From Platycnemis pennipes (Eukaryota > Arthropoda > Insecta > Odonata > Platycnemididae), in assembly GCA_933228895.1 (NCBI GenBank), contig OW121850.1, forward strand, positions 29,893,773 through 29,957,772: a stretch of DNA of 64,000 nucleotides, in the 5' to 3' direction. Numbering within the stretch: the stretch's first letter is position 1; each line of letters begins with the position of its first letter. A program made the translations under genes and the position numbers. The notes under the pieces are model-generated. The model saw only the letters and a list, made by a program, of their open reading frames with translations. It was not told the DNA's origin and made no database searches. This document shows positions 53,093 through 63,369 of this stretch, in pieces.

Positions 53093-53359
53093 TTTATACC
53101 GGTAAGGGATTTTTTTTTATTCTTTCAGCGTCACCTCATTTATTTTTTCAAAATCATCAATTTCATCATTTTTTTCATCAATTTAGCAGAAAGGTTGGTA
53201 GGGAAAGGTGCCGCCAAAGGGGCTGGTTACCGCAATCTTTGCTCCTTTTTTTCCCCACCGTAAACAATCTGCATTGTCATTATAAATGTATATTTTATTA
53301 AGTGAAGTTCAGTTAGACGTTCAGGTCCATTCATTTCATTTGGGTTAAAAGAGAAACAG

Positions 53360-55598
53360 TTACATAAAGATTGGATTTTTTACATTGACATTTCCTTCTT
53401 CTTTGTTGAACATAAAATTTTCGTGTGCCCAACACTTGTAGAAAAGTTCTAATGTGTTGTTGGCCTTGTTATAGTCTAATTCACGTATTAGCCTTTTTTT
53501 AATGTCCGTTTGGAAGGCCACAGTGTAGTTAACTTCTTGCTTCTTTTGACGGTAGTACAGGGTGAACTCTTTGTAAATCGACGCTTTGGCTCGGGTGATA
53601 AGGAAATTGGCAATATTAATGGGAGTTTGGTCTATGGAATATCGTATTGGAATGCCGCCATATAGGTGTGTACGGAGTATCATATCAAGTCCTGTAAGCT
53701 GTCTAACAGATTTCACGACCCTCTGCTATATATTCTCGGTATTAGGGCTTAGATAAAAAAGGTGACACGTCGTGGCAATGACGTTGGGGCACCACGGGCA
53801 GTTCTTATCGTTCCTGATGCGTGCGCGTTGAAGGAAAATTCCATCTGCGACCGCACCATGCGCAAGCCGCCATGCCACATCTGCATCGTGACCGAGGGTG
53901 GGAGGAGAGCGTATGGTAAGCCAGTGGATCACCTCATCCGGTTTACCTTTCAGGGACCAGGGTTTCGAGTGGGTTTTATACATAAGTTCGTGGTATATTT
54001 TTCTCCTAGGGAGTGGTAGTGGAATTTGGCGATTGGTGCGGGAACTGTCTATGTATAAGTGTGGCAGGTTTTGGGTTTGCGTGCGGGTGGTGGGGAATGG
54101 ATGAGTGGCCTGATTTACGGAGTTGACGTCGGGTGGATGCCTGATGACTTCGCAGTCTTCCAGGCCTGTATGATGGAGTCGTAGAAGGGATCATGGTGAT
54201 AGCGCCTTCTATTGCTGCGAGTGATGGGGATGAGATGGCTGATGATGTCATCTGTCGGGTGATGTTCTTGCAGTCGCAGGGCCGCAAGGGATTTCCATGG
54301 AGATGAGTGGGTGTCCGTCACGATCCTTTGCGCTGCATGAAGGCGGAAGGCCATGATCTTGATTCGGATGTCAACCAAGGAGAGTCCGCCCTCCCTCAGG
54401 GGTGTTGTCACCGTGGTTGCATTCAGCCAATGCTTGCGGTAGTTCCAAGAAAAGTGAATTAATTTTGCCTGAAGGCGTTTTATGACGTCAGGGGGAGGGG
54501 GTTAAGACTTTTAGAGAATGCTATAGTATTGGAGCGATAAACTGATTTACGGCGACAATCCGGCCTCGCAGTGACGGCGAGGAGAGCCTTGGTTTCAGTC
54601 TTTCTATCGCTGAGTTCAGTTTCTCAAAAAGGGACTTGTCCAAAATTTGCTTCGCTGCTGTTTGATCATTGTCGATCCATACTCAGAGGTATTTGTTGCC
54701 CGTGCTGGTCCATTGGAGTGGGAGCGGAGTGTCGAGGCGCCCTCTCCATGATCCCACCCAGAGGCCGCGACTCTTGGCCGTGTTGAGTCGGGTACCAGTG
54801 ATATGTGCGTACGGGTCAAAAGCCGGAAGTATGCGGGAGAAGTCAGCTTCGGAGTTGACGAAGATGTTGATGTCGTCTGCGTAAACGCTTGTCTTCACAA
54901 TGATGGCTGGATTTCGCCCGATACTAAGGTTGACGCCCTGGAGCGTGTGCTTCAGTCTCCGCAGCATGGGTTCGAAGGAGAGAGTGTAGAGGAGACCGGA
55001 GAGGGGACAGCCCTGTCGTATTCCACGGCGGAAGGGAATGGGGCCCGTTAGCTCTGTGCCGACTCGGATATGTGATGATGAGTTTGTATACAAGGTTCGA
55101 ACCATTGCGCAGAAGGACGGTCCGAATCCCATTTTCTCCATCACGGAGAAAAGAAATTTACGGTTCACGGAGTCAAAAGGTTTCTTCTGGTCCAGGGAGA
55201 TGACTGCCAAGGGTAGGTTGTTTTGGTTGTGGAAACTGACTAGGTCTCGGACTGTGGAAATGGAGTCGAAGATGGTGCGTCCTGGTGCACAGTAGCTCTG
55301 TTCGGGGGAGATGAGGGTGGCTATTACGGAGGAGAGGCGGTTGGAGAGGACTTTTGCGATGATTTTGTAATCCACATTCGCTATGGAAGGTGGGCGCCAA
55401 TTCTCAAGGTTGCCCAGGTCTCCGGACTTGGGCATCAGGGTGATGACAGTGGTGGTTGTAGTCCTGGGGAGTCTGCCTCGAAGTAGGTAGGTCTGGAGCA
55501 TGCGGTGAAAAGGTTTCGCTAAGTACTCCCAGAACGCCAGATTTGTACTGACTGCGAATTGACCTGGTATTCAAGGTCATAAATGACAGTTGAGACAT
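53360..55598 (-). pseudogene. Tx1/L1-like ORF2 with endonuclease deleted
   Basis: It starts at the ATG at 55598 with MSQLSFMTLNTRSIRS, the first strand of an AP endonuclease. The sequence then jumps near 55550 to the region just before the RT (FHRMLQTYLLRGRLPRTTTT). The RT is largely open over 272 residues: TLMPKSGDLGNLENWRPPSI, QSYCAPGRTIFDSISTVRDL, LDQKKPFDSVNRKFLF (Lys-Lys where Lys-Ala is usual), GIRQGCPLSGLLYTL and VYADDINIFVN. After shifts come the C-terminal GGLSLVDIRIKIMAFRLHA, a CPWC...HLF zinc-like motif, and a tail ending at 53360. About 1.3 kb of endonuclease and linker is missing by comparison with this family's usual size. Confidence 0.8.
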
Positions 55599-56099
55599 TT
55601 CAGGCTAAATGGATTTTTAAAATTTTAAGGCAATATAAAGAAGAATTAAAAAAAAGAGTAGAAAGAAAATAAAAAAAAGATAAAAAATTGATAAATTACA
55701 AAAATATGGATAAAAAAGATATAGAAAAAAAAGGAGAGGGGGGGGGATTTTGTAAGAAGATATCCTTCTACGCCCTCGTTAGAGCGGCAAGTAGCCGCTG
55801 GATCCTTACTCTGTAGGCTCTGCTCGTTGTCATTTGAAGGACATCTCGAAGGGCAGGTACATTGGAGGTGACTCTATTTGCTAAGTTGGTCATTATGGGC
55901 AACGGCTTTCACCAAAAACTCCGTGACCAGCTTCCCAGGAATTGCTGGATCTTGTTCGTCATCAACTATCTTAGTGACTTGGCGGAGGAAAAGGGCTCAG
56001 TGATGGAGGGAGACAGGGTGACTGGGTCGTCGGCAGAGATTTGACGCTGAGAGGTCTGATGTTGAACAACAGTGTGAGTTTGTGGCTTCGAGATGACCG

Positions 56100-57079
56100 G
56101 CGTTGATGTTTCTTGGGCGGCCACCTGGACTTCTTCTTGCAAGCGGGTGGTGCAATTGGCCGCTGCGTGTCCTTCCTTTCCACATCTGAATCACCACATG
56201 TCATCCAGCGACAGATATATTCTGAGGGTAATGCGGTTTTCCGTCTCGACGAGGAGGGAATCGGGAAGGGTGACCCCATCTCTGAGGACGACAAACACTT
56301 GTCGCCTCCACCCTCCGATGTGGGCGTAGCCGTCCTGGTGGATCCCGAACGGAGGTTCACGGACGGGGCTGACAATTTTCATCGCCTGACTAAGTATGTC
56401 AATTAAGTCAGCGTTGGGAAATTCAGGGGGGATATGGGAGATGACTAATCTCTGCACTTTAGACGTCATTCGTCGAGCCATGGCATACATGTTGCGTATG
56501 GTGACACCTCCGTGGTCCATCATAAACTGATCTACAAGATTTTCGTTCTTCAGGTAAATGCAGATTCTATCGTACGATAGCCTGGTCGCATGAGTTATCG
56601 TGTGTCCGCCTCCTAGTAGATCGGCGACTGCAAAAATGTATTCCTTTATGGGGGTGTCGGGCAAGGCTTGAATTATTATGCCATTTTTTTTTTGTTAGGA
56701 CCTGTGCTGTTGAAATTTACCCGTTTCGTTCTGAAGACGAAGGTTCCTCGAGCGGTGTTCGCTCCACTACTTGAGGCTGGCGGGTTATCAGCTCCACAAA
56801 CTTAAGCAAAACTGGGCCTGGGCGACGATGTGTTGGTGTCCGTATGTTGTGGTAGATGGCGTTGTGATGAGGTGGGCGTGGTTGTTGTGAGTGTATGTGC
56901 GAGTGACGGAGGGGTAACAGCTGAGCGGGAGGGAGAAGGTGGATTGTCGAGCGGCTGAGGCGGGGGGTGAGGGGAAGGCGTGGAAGGAGGGAAGTTTGCG
57001 GCGGCGCACAGTGGTCCAGGTTCCCGGAAAATATGGCATCGTCCAATAAATCGTCTGATTGCATCCAAATCGGGTACAT
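56100..57079 (-). pseudogene. Tx1/L1-like ORF1 (gag) with zinc knuckle broken by TGA
   Basis: The central frame reads KEYIFAVADLLGGGHTITHA, YDRICIYLKNENLVDQFMMD, GVTIRNMYAMARRM and RLVISHIPPEFPNADLIDIL, a gag-like RNA-binding fold. It ends LSLDDMW, TGA, then FRCGKEGHAAANC. The TGA stands exactly where the first Cys of a C-x2-C-x4-H-x4-C knuckle belongs. Upstream (57079-56700) is a Pro/Thr/His-rich N-terminal stretch with frame breaks at an A-run. ORF1 precedes the ORF2 remnant on the same strand, about 0.5 kb away. Confidence 0.72.
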
Positions 57080-57527
57080 ATAGGTATTTTCGACAGCTGA
57101 TTACGAATCTGAAGTCAAAATGTTACAATTGCTAGTAAGTTCACGAATATGAGTGCAAATTTAAAATAAAAATGGCAAATATCTCGTTAAATAGTTCCGA
57201 TCATAAAATAAAGGTTTTCCAGCACGCTAATCACGAGTAAAAAGTTAAAGTACGCAAAATTCGAATAGATATATAAATGCACTTAATGCATTTTAGTTAT
57301 GAAAGTACGATTATAATTTTTTTTGAGTATCACAGTATGAAAAAGTAAAAATAATTAGTTATTTAATTTTTCGCTCATTATTACACCCACAATTTCACAA
57401 TACTCATCGATACCATTTATATAAACGTACAGTTTGCAACATTTGTACACATACTTTTAAGTACATATTCCGAATAAAAAATGAAATAAAATACAAATAA
57501 TTAATAATGAAATTAAACTAAAAAAAT
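57080..57527. other. AT-rich DNA, 3' flank of the right-end ORF
   Basis: Strongly AT-rich with no coding motif. Before I copy E inserted, this lay directly downstream of the stop codon of the - strand ORF now at 63370, so it may include that gene's 3' UTR. Confidence 0.45.
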
Positions 57528-57541
57528 TATTCTGATGAACC

Positions 57542-57578
57542 CCCCCTGCGGGTAGGGGGATTGAGAATACTCCCGCAG
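57542..57578 (+). promoter_or_regulatory. Potential H-type pseudoknot at the I-element 5' end
   Basis: CCCCC (57542-57546) can pair with GGGGG (57555-57559), and the enclosed TGCGGG (57547-57552) can pair with CCCGCA (57572-57577) outside the first stem. The same words occur at the start of copies 1 and C, with a four-base first stem in D. It is followed by a GTCG...CGAC hairpin and CTAAAAGGG. Its role (internal promoter, translation start or RNA processing) is not known. Confidence 0.5.
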
Positions 57579-58138
57579 TATCTCTGCTTGTCGTAAGAGG
57601 CGACTAAAAGGGCGGGGAGATAACCCCGAAAACAAACCCCGTGCCAGCAAGGGTTGAGCCCGGACAGTCTTGTGGGTCAACTGTCTGTGTGCGGCCATGC
57701 CACCTGGCCTGCGATCCACCCGCATGTTTGCCGTGTGCGGAGACCCGTAAGGAGGAGAAGGGGATCCTGGAGGGTGAGGTCCGTGGTTCCCAGCCGGGTG
57801 TCGGATGCCCGGTATGGACCACGGGCCAATACCCCTCTTCGGCCCCGGATTCGCTGCAAACGGGCGGCCGGGAGCTAGCCACTCCCGGTCAATCGGCTTC
57901 CGTGGCGTTTAGCTTAACGGTGGCGAGTGCCAGGGAGGTGGGGGTCTGCGTAGGGCGGTCGGAGATGTACGGGTTTGGTGGCCTCGTGCATTGAAGACCC
58001 AACCCGAAACAGACAACCACCTCTAGGGTGCTATATCCCCTCGGGTAGCCCTGGCGACCGCACCGGTTTGCGGTGCGGCGTCCCGAATGTGTGGCTCCGT
58101 GGCGGGTGGGGAGCCCGGGGGACGAAGATATTAGGGGC

Positions 58139-59362
58139 ATGGCAGACAAACATCTACCACCACCTAAAAGATTCCACCCTGATAAGGGTGGAGGAGATAA
58201 AGTCCTTGCCGCGTGTCAGCGGTTTTTGGTAATGAGGTGTGAAAAAGAAGGTGAGTCACTGAGAAAGGTGTCTCCGTTTTTAATAAACAAAGTCCTGTCG
58301 TCAACCATACCAGGGAATCTGAATTCGGTCAAAAAGCTTAGGGATGGCACGTTACTTATTGAAACGGCGAACAACGCTCAAAGTGCGAAGCTTCTGAAGA
58401 TGGAGAAACTCCACGATATCCCCGTTAAAGTAGAGGTACACTCCACATTAAATACCTGCCGTGGAGTTATTACTAACTACGACCTTCTCTATGTCGAGAC
58501 GGATGAAATTAAGAGAGAGATGGCGCCTCAAGGGGTTACTGACTGTCGTCGCTTAAAGACAAAGCGGAATGGCGAGATAATTAACACCACTTCCGTCATT
58601 CTTACCTTCTCCCTGGACAAGCTGCCAGACAGGGTTTCTGTGGGATATGAATCGTGCCCAGTGCGACCATTTATTCCCAACCCAATGCGGTGTTTTAAAT
58701 GCCAACGTTTTGGCCACATCGCATCAAGATGCGTCAACAATGAAATCTGTCCAACCTGTGGAAAAGAAAAACATGAAGAGAAAGCCTGTGAATCTGATCC
58801 AAATTGTGTCAACTGCGAGGGCGCACATCCGGCGTACTCCCGGAAGTGTCCCAAGCTACAGGAGGAACGAAAAATAATGGAAATTAAAACGGTGGAAAAG
58901 ATCCCTTATTTTGAAGCGCGTAAGAAGCACCGGGCGCTAGCTGCCCCTACCTTCTCCCGTTCATACGCTGCTGTAATGCACACTCCTATTCCAAAGATCA
59001 GTATCTCTACACAGACAGACAAGACCGAATTGGAGAGTAAGACACAAGACAACTCAGCCAAACCGGATAAGGCGTCTAAACCGGCTGTAGGGACGAATGC
59101 CCCTAACAAAAATGGCTCCATGACCACCAAGATGACCACGAAGCCTGATCGCGAGGCCGTGTCCAATGGTCGTGAAAATTCACCACCCAACGGACGTGTA
59201 AATACACCACCCTGTGGTCGTGTAAATACACCGCCTCAGGGGCCATCTGGTACTTTAAAAACTAACCAACCGGAGTCGATGGAGGAGGACGAGTCTCTTT
59301 CTGAGACTGAAATCCTCCTTGCCAAGGCGAAAAATAAAAAGGCTCGCAGGATAAAGCGGTAA
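58139..59362 (+). CDS. ORF1 gag-like protein (I copy E)
   Basis: 407 residues from the conserved ATG at 58139 (MADKHLPPPKRFHPDKGGG). The core matches copies 1 and C (FLVMRCEKEGESLRKVSPF, KKLRDGTLLIE, GVITNYDLLYVETDEI). Zinc knuckles: CFKCQRFGHIASRC, CPTCGKEKHEEKAC, CVNCEGAHPAYSRKC. The tail contains a short repeat, NGRENSPPNGRVNTPPCGR followed by VNTPP (three NGR/CGR units), absent from the other copies, then MEEDESLSETEILLAKAKNK. It is separated by 67 bp from ORF2. Intact. Confidence 0.9.
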   Translation: MADKHLPPPKRFHPDKGGGDKVLAACQRFLVMRCEKEGESLRKVSPFLINKVLSSTIPGNLNSVKKLRDGTLLIETANNAQSAKLLKMEKLHDIPVKVEVHSTLNTCRGVITNYDLLYVETDEIKREMAPQGVTDCRRLKTKRNGEIINTTSVILTFSLDKLPDRVSVGYESCPVRPFIPNPMRCFKCQRFGHIASRCVNNEICPTCGKEKHEEKACESDPNCVNCEGAHPAYSRKCPKLQEERKIMEIKTVEKIPYFEARKKHRALAAPTFSRSYAAVMHTPIPKISISTQTDKTELESKTQDNSAKPDKASKPAVGTNAPNKNGSMTTKMTTKPDREAVSNGRENSPPNGRVNTPPCGRVNTPPQGPSGTLKTNQPESMEEDESLSETEILLAKAKNKKARRIKR

Positions 59363-59429
59363 TCCTTTCACAACCCAGCAGAGCTTTTAGTATTTTATAT
59401 ATATATTTTTTTTTAATCCTTTAACCTGT

Positions 59430-62400
59430 ATGGCCACGATACTCCAGTGGAATTGCAACGGCTTTTTTAAACATTTAGAGGATTTTAAGCTCCTATTGAG
59501 TAATTTTAACCCTTTATGTTTTTTTCTTCAAGAAACCCATTTTAAAGCGACAGACAATGTAACGTTGAATGGTTTTAAAGTTTTTAGAGTTGACGACGTC
59601 GATGGTGATAGGGCACGTGGCGGTGTTGCTGCATTCATACGCGAGACCATTTACACCTCCCGAGTGGACCTGCAGACTCCGCTACTGGCCCAGGCAATTA
59701 CCATTGCTATTCCGGAAAGTATTACATTCTGCAATATATACTTGCCGGAATGGGCTCCAGTCAACAGAAGAAACCTTGAAAATCTAGTCACTCAGCTTCC
59801 GAGGCCATTCGTCTTATTGGGCGATTTTAATGCGCACAGTAGCCTTTGGGGCGATGAGATGCGTGATTTTAATGGCCGAGGGCGTCTTTTAGAAAGGTTT
59901 TTTAACGATTTTAACTTAGTTTTATTAAATGACCAGGAGAAGACTCGTTTTAATGCTTTTAACGGAGGGTATTCCTCCATTGATCTGTGGGTTAGCACGG
60001 AATCCATAGCCCCTTTTTTTAAAATGATGGTCCATGATGATCTTTGTGGGAGCGACCACTTCCCTTTGATTATTTATAAAACGGGAAATACCTGCATTTT
60101 TAATTCGCCAAAAACGTGGCTTGTTAAGAAAGCCAACTGGACGGATTTTAAACGAAAATTCGGTTTTAAATTTTCCAGCAGCAGCCAAGGTCTGGATAAT
60201 GTAAAGGCTCTTACGGAAGCTATCCTGGAAGCCGCGGAAAGTAGCGTTGCTACTACCTCAGGTACTCCTCGTCGCCCTCCAGTTCCGTGGTGGAACGAGG
60301 AGTGCGCAGAGGCCATCCGCAGACGAAAAAGAGCGCTGCGTATTTTTAACAAATTCCCTACCTCCACTAACCTTGCGGCCTTCCGTCGACTGCGAGCCAA
60401 GGCTCGACAGGTCATTAGAGAGGCAAAGAAATCATCTTGGACAAATTACGTATCGTGCATCAACCACCGAACGCCTCCTACACAAGTTTGGAATAAAATT
60501 AAGTCCGTGATGGGTAAGCGTAATTTTTCACCAGCCTCGGGGCTAAAGATTGATGGAAAAATTCTCTCTACTCCCGAAGATATAGCAGACGCCTTTGCCA
60601 AGCATTATGCCACCATTAATGCAAGTGACTCTTACCATTCTTCATTTAAGATAATCAAGTGTCAGGCCGAAAGAACTCACCTAAATTTCGGTGAGGGTAG
60701 AACTACTGCCTCCTATAATAAGCCCTTTTCTATGCGGGAGCTGAAGTCAGCCCTGGAAGATTTAAAAGACACCTCACCTGGCAATGATTTGATACATAAC
60801 GCCTTCTTGAGAAATATTCCGCCTCGAGCACTGCGAGATCTGCTCGCTACACTAAATCAATTGTGGTCTGAACAAGTATTCCCTGAGAGATGGCGAGAAT
60901 CTATTATTGTTCCAATCCCAAAACATGGCCAGGATAAATCTCACCCATCTCACTACCGACCTATTTCCTTAACTAGCTGTCTGTGTAAACTGATGGAAAA
61001 GTTGGTTAACACACGGCTAGTTTGGTGCCTCGAGAGCCGCAATCTCCTCTCCAATATACAGTGTGGGTTTCGACGCGGTCGATCTACGATCGACCACCTG
61101 GTGAGAATCGAGAACTTCGTCCAAGAGGGATTTCTTTTCCGGCAACATGTCATTGCTGTCTTTTTTGACATTGAGAAAGCGTACGACACTGCCTGGAGGT
61201 ATAAAATTCTACAGTCGTTGCATGAATGGGGCTTTAGGGGTAACTTGCCCATATTTATAAATAATTTTTTAACCAGGCGTACCTTTAGAGTTAGAGTTGG
61301 AAATATTCTATCCCAGCCTCACATATTGGAAAACGGGGTACCTCAAGGCTCCGTTCTGAGTGTAACTCTTTTCGCTGTTGCCATTAACAGCGTTGTAAAC
61401 TGTATCCAGACGCCTGTAATGGCCTCTCTGTTTGTAGATGACTTAGCAATATTTTGCAAGTCATCAAAGCTTTCTACAGGTGAACGTCAGATACAAATAA
61501 CTTTGAATCGTTTACATCAGTGGTCTCAAGAGAATGGGTTTCGTTTCTCTAACGATAAAACCAAATGTATGCATATCCACAGGCTAAGAGGCAATGTACA
61601 GGAACCCACACTAAAGTTGGGGAATTGTCTACTGTCGCTGACCGAGTCCTATCGTTTTCTTGGCCTTGTTCTTGATAGAAAACTTAACTGGCGGGAACAC
61701 ATACGGCATACAAGGAATGCTTGTTCTAAAGTTTTAAATATATTAAAAGTTTTGAGTAGAACATCTTGGGGCGCTGACAGAACAACAATGCTCCGTATAT
61801 ATAGAGCACTTGTGCGTTCCAAAATAGAATATGGGTGTTTTGTGTACGCATCAGCGAGGAATAGCCAGTTAAAAGCTCTAGCCTCGGTACACAACGCTGG
61901 TTTGAGGCTTTCTACAGGGGCTTTTAGAACCAGTCCTGTACAAAGCATTTATATTGACGCAGGCGAACCTCCCTTAGAGGTCCGCAGAAATATTTTAATG
62001 TGTAACTATATTTGCAAAATTTTATCCTCACCGACGCACCCATGTTTTAATTTGATTTTTAACCCGCGGTTCTTAGATATTTTTAACAGACGACCAAGGG
62101 CCACGCAACCCTTGGCTATACGTTTTAAAATTTTATTGGCAGACTTGGGCGTAAACCTGCCAAAGGTATGCACTTTAAATACGTTTAAGCTTGCGCCGTG
62201 GGAGATCCCTAAGATAGACTGCTCTATAACCTACATGGAGTCCAAGGCTAACAGTACCCCAATCGAGCTTAAACGTCGAGCCCTAGAAGCAATAAACAGT
62301 TGTGACAGTCGAAAAATATACACTGACGGCTCTAAAACAGACATCGCGTGCGGTTGCGCCTACTTTTCTGCGGATATAGGCTCCGCGGCCTTTACATTAC

Positions 62401-63140
62401 ACCCCATATGCACCGTGTATACGGCGGAACTCTTGGCCATAAAATCCTCGCTAGATGCCATTGAAGCCTTTGAAGAGGCTGAATGTAGCAGTATGTCTTA
62501 TTTAATATGCTCAGACTCCCAAAGCTCACTTCAAAGTATTTGTAGCCTCTCTCCTTCACATCCTGTGGCCCAAGACATAGTAACATGCATTAACAGCCTC
62601 TACGCTAAGGGCATTCACATAAAATTCCGGTGGGTACCTGGCCACGTGGGTGTTACTGGTAATGAAGCAGCAGACGCTTCTGCACGAGCGGCCACCAACA
62701 GCTGCGAGAATTACATTGGTGAAGTCCCAAGCCAAGATCTAAGAGCTCACCTGAAGAAATTACTTCTCGCTTCTTGGGCTAAGTCATGGTGCGACGCAAC
62801 GTCGAACAAACTGAGGGAAATCAAAGAACGTGTAAGAGCTTGGACGTCCTCGGTCAGGGATAGCAGACGGGAAGAGGTTATTGTCACCAGACTAAGAATA
62901 GGACACACAGCCCTGACTCACTCGTATCTCTTTACCCCCGAAAAGGACGCACCATATTGCGATAGCTGTAATTGCCGTTTGACTGTGAAACACCTGCTTG
63001 TCGACTGCGTCAAGTATCGGGTACAACGCGAACGCCACAAAATATGTGGGGATCTGAGTAAGGTGTTGGGTGACAATCGCAATCTTATCGATTGCGTTCT
63101 TAAATTTCTCCATGAAGTGAATCTACTACCCAAAATTTGA
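59430..63140 (+). CDS. ORF2 polyprotein: AP endonuclease, reverse transcriptase, RNase H (I copy E)
   Basis: 1,236 residues without interruption, starting MATILQWNCNGFFKH. Endonuclease motifs are LQETHFKATDN, LLGDFNAHSSLWG (Ser replaces Asp after AH) and GSDHFPLII. RT: HPSHYRPISLTSCLC, FFDIEKAYDTAW, NGVPQGSVLS, and FVDDLAIFC near residue 667. RNase H near 964: IYTDGSKTD, YTAELLAIK, CSDSQSSL, HVGVTGNEAADASAR. C-terminal CDSCNCRLTVKHLLVDC. It diverges from copies 1 and C throughout, so it represents another subfamily of the same lineage. All catalytic residues seen are conserved, so activity is plausible. Confidence 0.94.
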   Translation: MATILQWNCNGFFKHLEDFKLLLSNFNPLCFFLQETHFKATDNVTLNGFKVFRVDDVDGDRARGGVAAFIRETIYTSRVDLQTPLLAQAITIAIPESITFCNIYLPEWAPVNRRNLENLVTQLPRPFVLLGDFNAHSSLWGDEMRDFNGRGRLLERFFNDFNLVLLNDQEKTRFNAFNGGYSSIDLWVSTESIAPFFKMMVHDDLCGSDHFPLIIYKTGNTCIFNSPKTWLVKKANWTDFKRKFGFKFSSSSQGLDNVKALTEAILEAAESSVATTSGTPRRPPVPWWNEECAEAIRRRKRALRIFNKFPTSTNLAAFRRLRAKARQVIREAKKSSWTNYVSCINHRTPPTQVWNKIKSVMGKRNFSPASGLKIDGKILSTPEDIADAFAKHYATINASDSYHSSFKIIKCQAERTHLNFGEGRTTASYNKPFSMRELKSALEDLKDTSPGNDLIHNAFLRNIPPRALRDLLATLNQLWSEQVFPERWRESIIVPIPKHGQDKSHPSHYRPISLTSCLCKLMEKLVNTRLVWCLESRNLLSNIQCGFRRGRSTIDHLVRIENFVQEGFLFRQHVIAVFFDIEKAYDTAWRYKILQSLHEWGFRGNLPIFINNFLTRRTFRVRVGNILSQPHILENGVPQGSVLSVTLFAVAINSVVNCIQTPVMASLFVDDLAIFCKSSKLSTGERQIQITLNRLHQWSQENGFRFSNDKTKCMHIHRLRGNVQEPTLKLGNCLLSLTESYRFLGLVLDRKLNWREHIRHTRNACSKVLNILKVLSRTSWGADRTTMLRIYRALVRSKIEYGCFVYASARNSQLKALASVHNAGLRLSTGAFRTSPVQSIYIDAGEPPLEVRRNILMCNYICKILSSPTHPCFNLIFNPRFLDIFNRRPRATQPLAIRFKILLADLGVNLPKVCTLNTFKLAPWEIPKIDCSITYMESKANSTPIELKRRALEAINSCDSRKIYTDGSKTDIACGCAYFSADIGSAAFTLHPICTVYTAELLAIKSSLDAIEAFEEAECSSMSYLICSDSQSSLQSICSLSPSHPVAQDIVTCINSLYAKGIHIKFRWVPGHVGVTGNEAADASARAATNSCENYIGEVPSQDLRAHLKKLLLASWAKSWCDATSNKLREIKERVRAWTSSVRDSRREEVIVTRLRIGHTALTHSYLFTPEKDAPYCDSCNCRLTVKHLLVDCVKYRVQRERHKICGDLSKVLGDNRNLIDCVLKFLHEVNLLPKI

Positions 63141-63319
63141 GGCCCAGGAAGACTAATTTTAAATTGCCCTAAAACTCTAAATCTCTTTTGACACATGACT
63201 ATGACTAATATAGACTTATACTTATCGAGCCCTATGATAGTTAATATCATTCATAAGTATTGCTTCATACTTACACGGTATTGGTTTTCTAGCATTTGCT
63301 TGTAATCTGGAAAAGTAAA

Positions 63320-63350
63320 GGTGCAAAATGACCTTAGCAGTCGAAGCACC
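63320..63350 (+). promoter_or_regulatory. Conserved 3' UTR hairpin of the I-family
   Basis: GGTGC and GCACC close a stem around AAAATGACCTTAGCAGTCGAA. Equivalent blocks end copies 1 (about 9382-9413), A (about 36658-36686), B (about 37476-37512) and C (about 43887-43919). The ATGACC and GTCGA-GCACC words are invariant in type, so it is a likely RT recognition site for target-primed copying. Simple ACCT or ACT tails follow. Confidence 0.7.
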
Positions 63351-63369
63351 TTAAAATAATTCTACCTAC

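Noticed and set aside
57003..57012. CGGCG-CACAGTGG as another Transib end
   Set aside because: The similarity stops after about 10 bp and the surrounding frame continues across it, so chance is the simpler reading.
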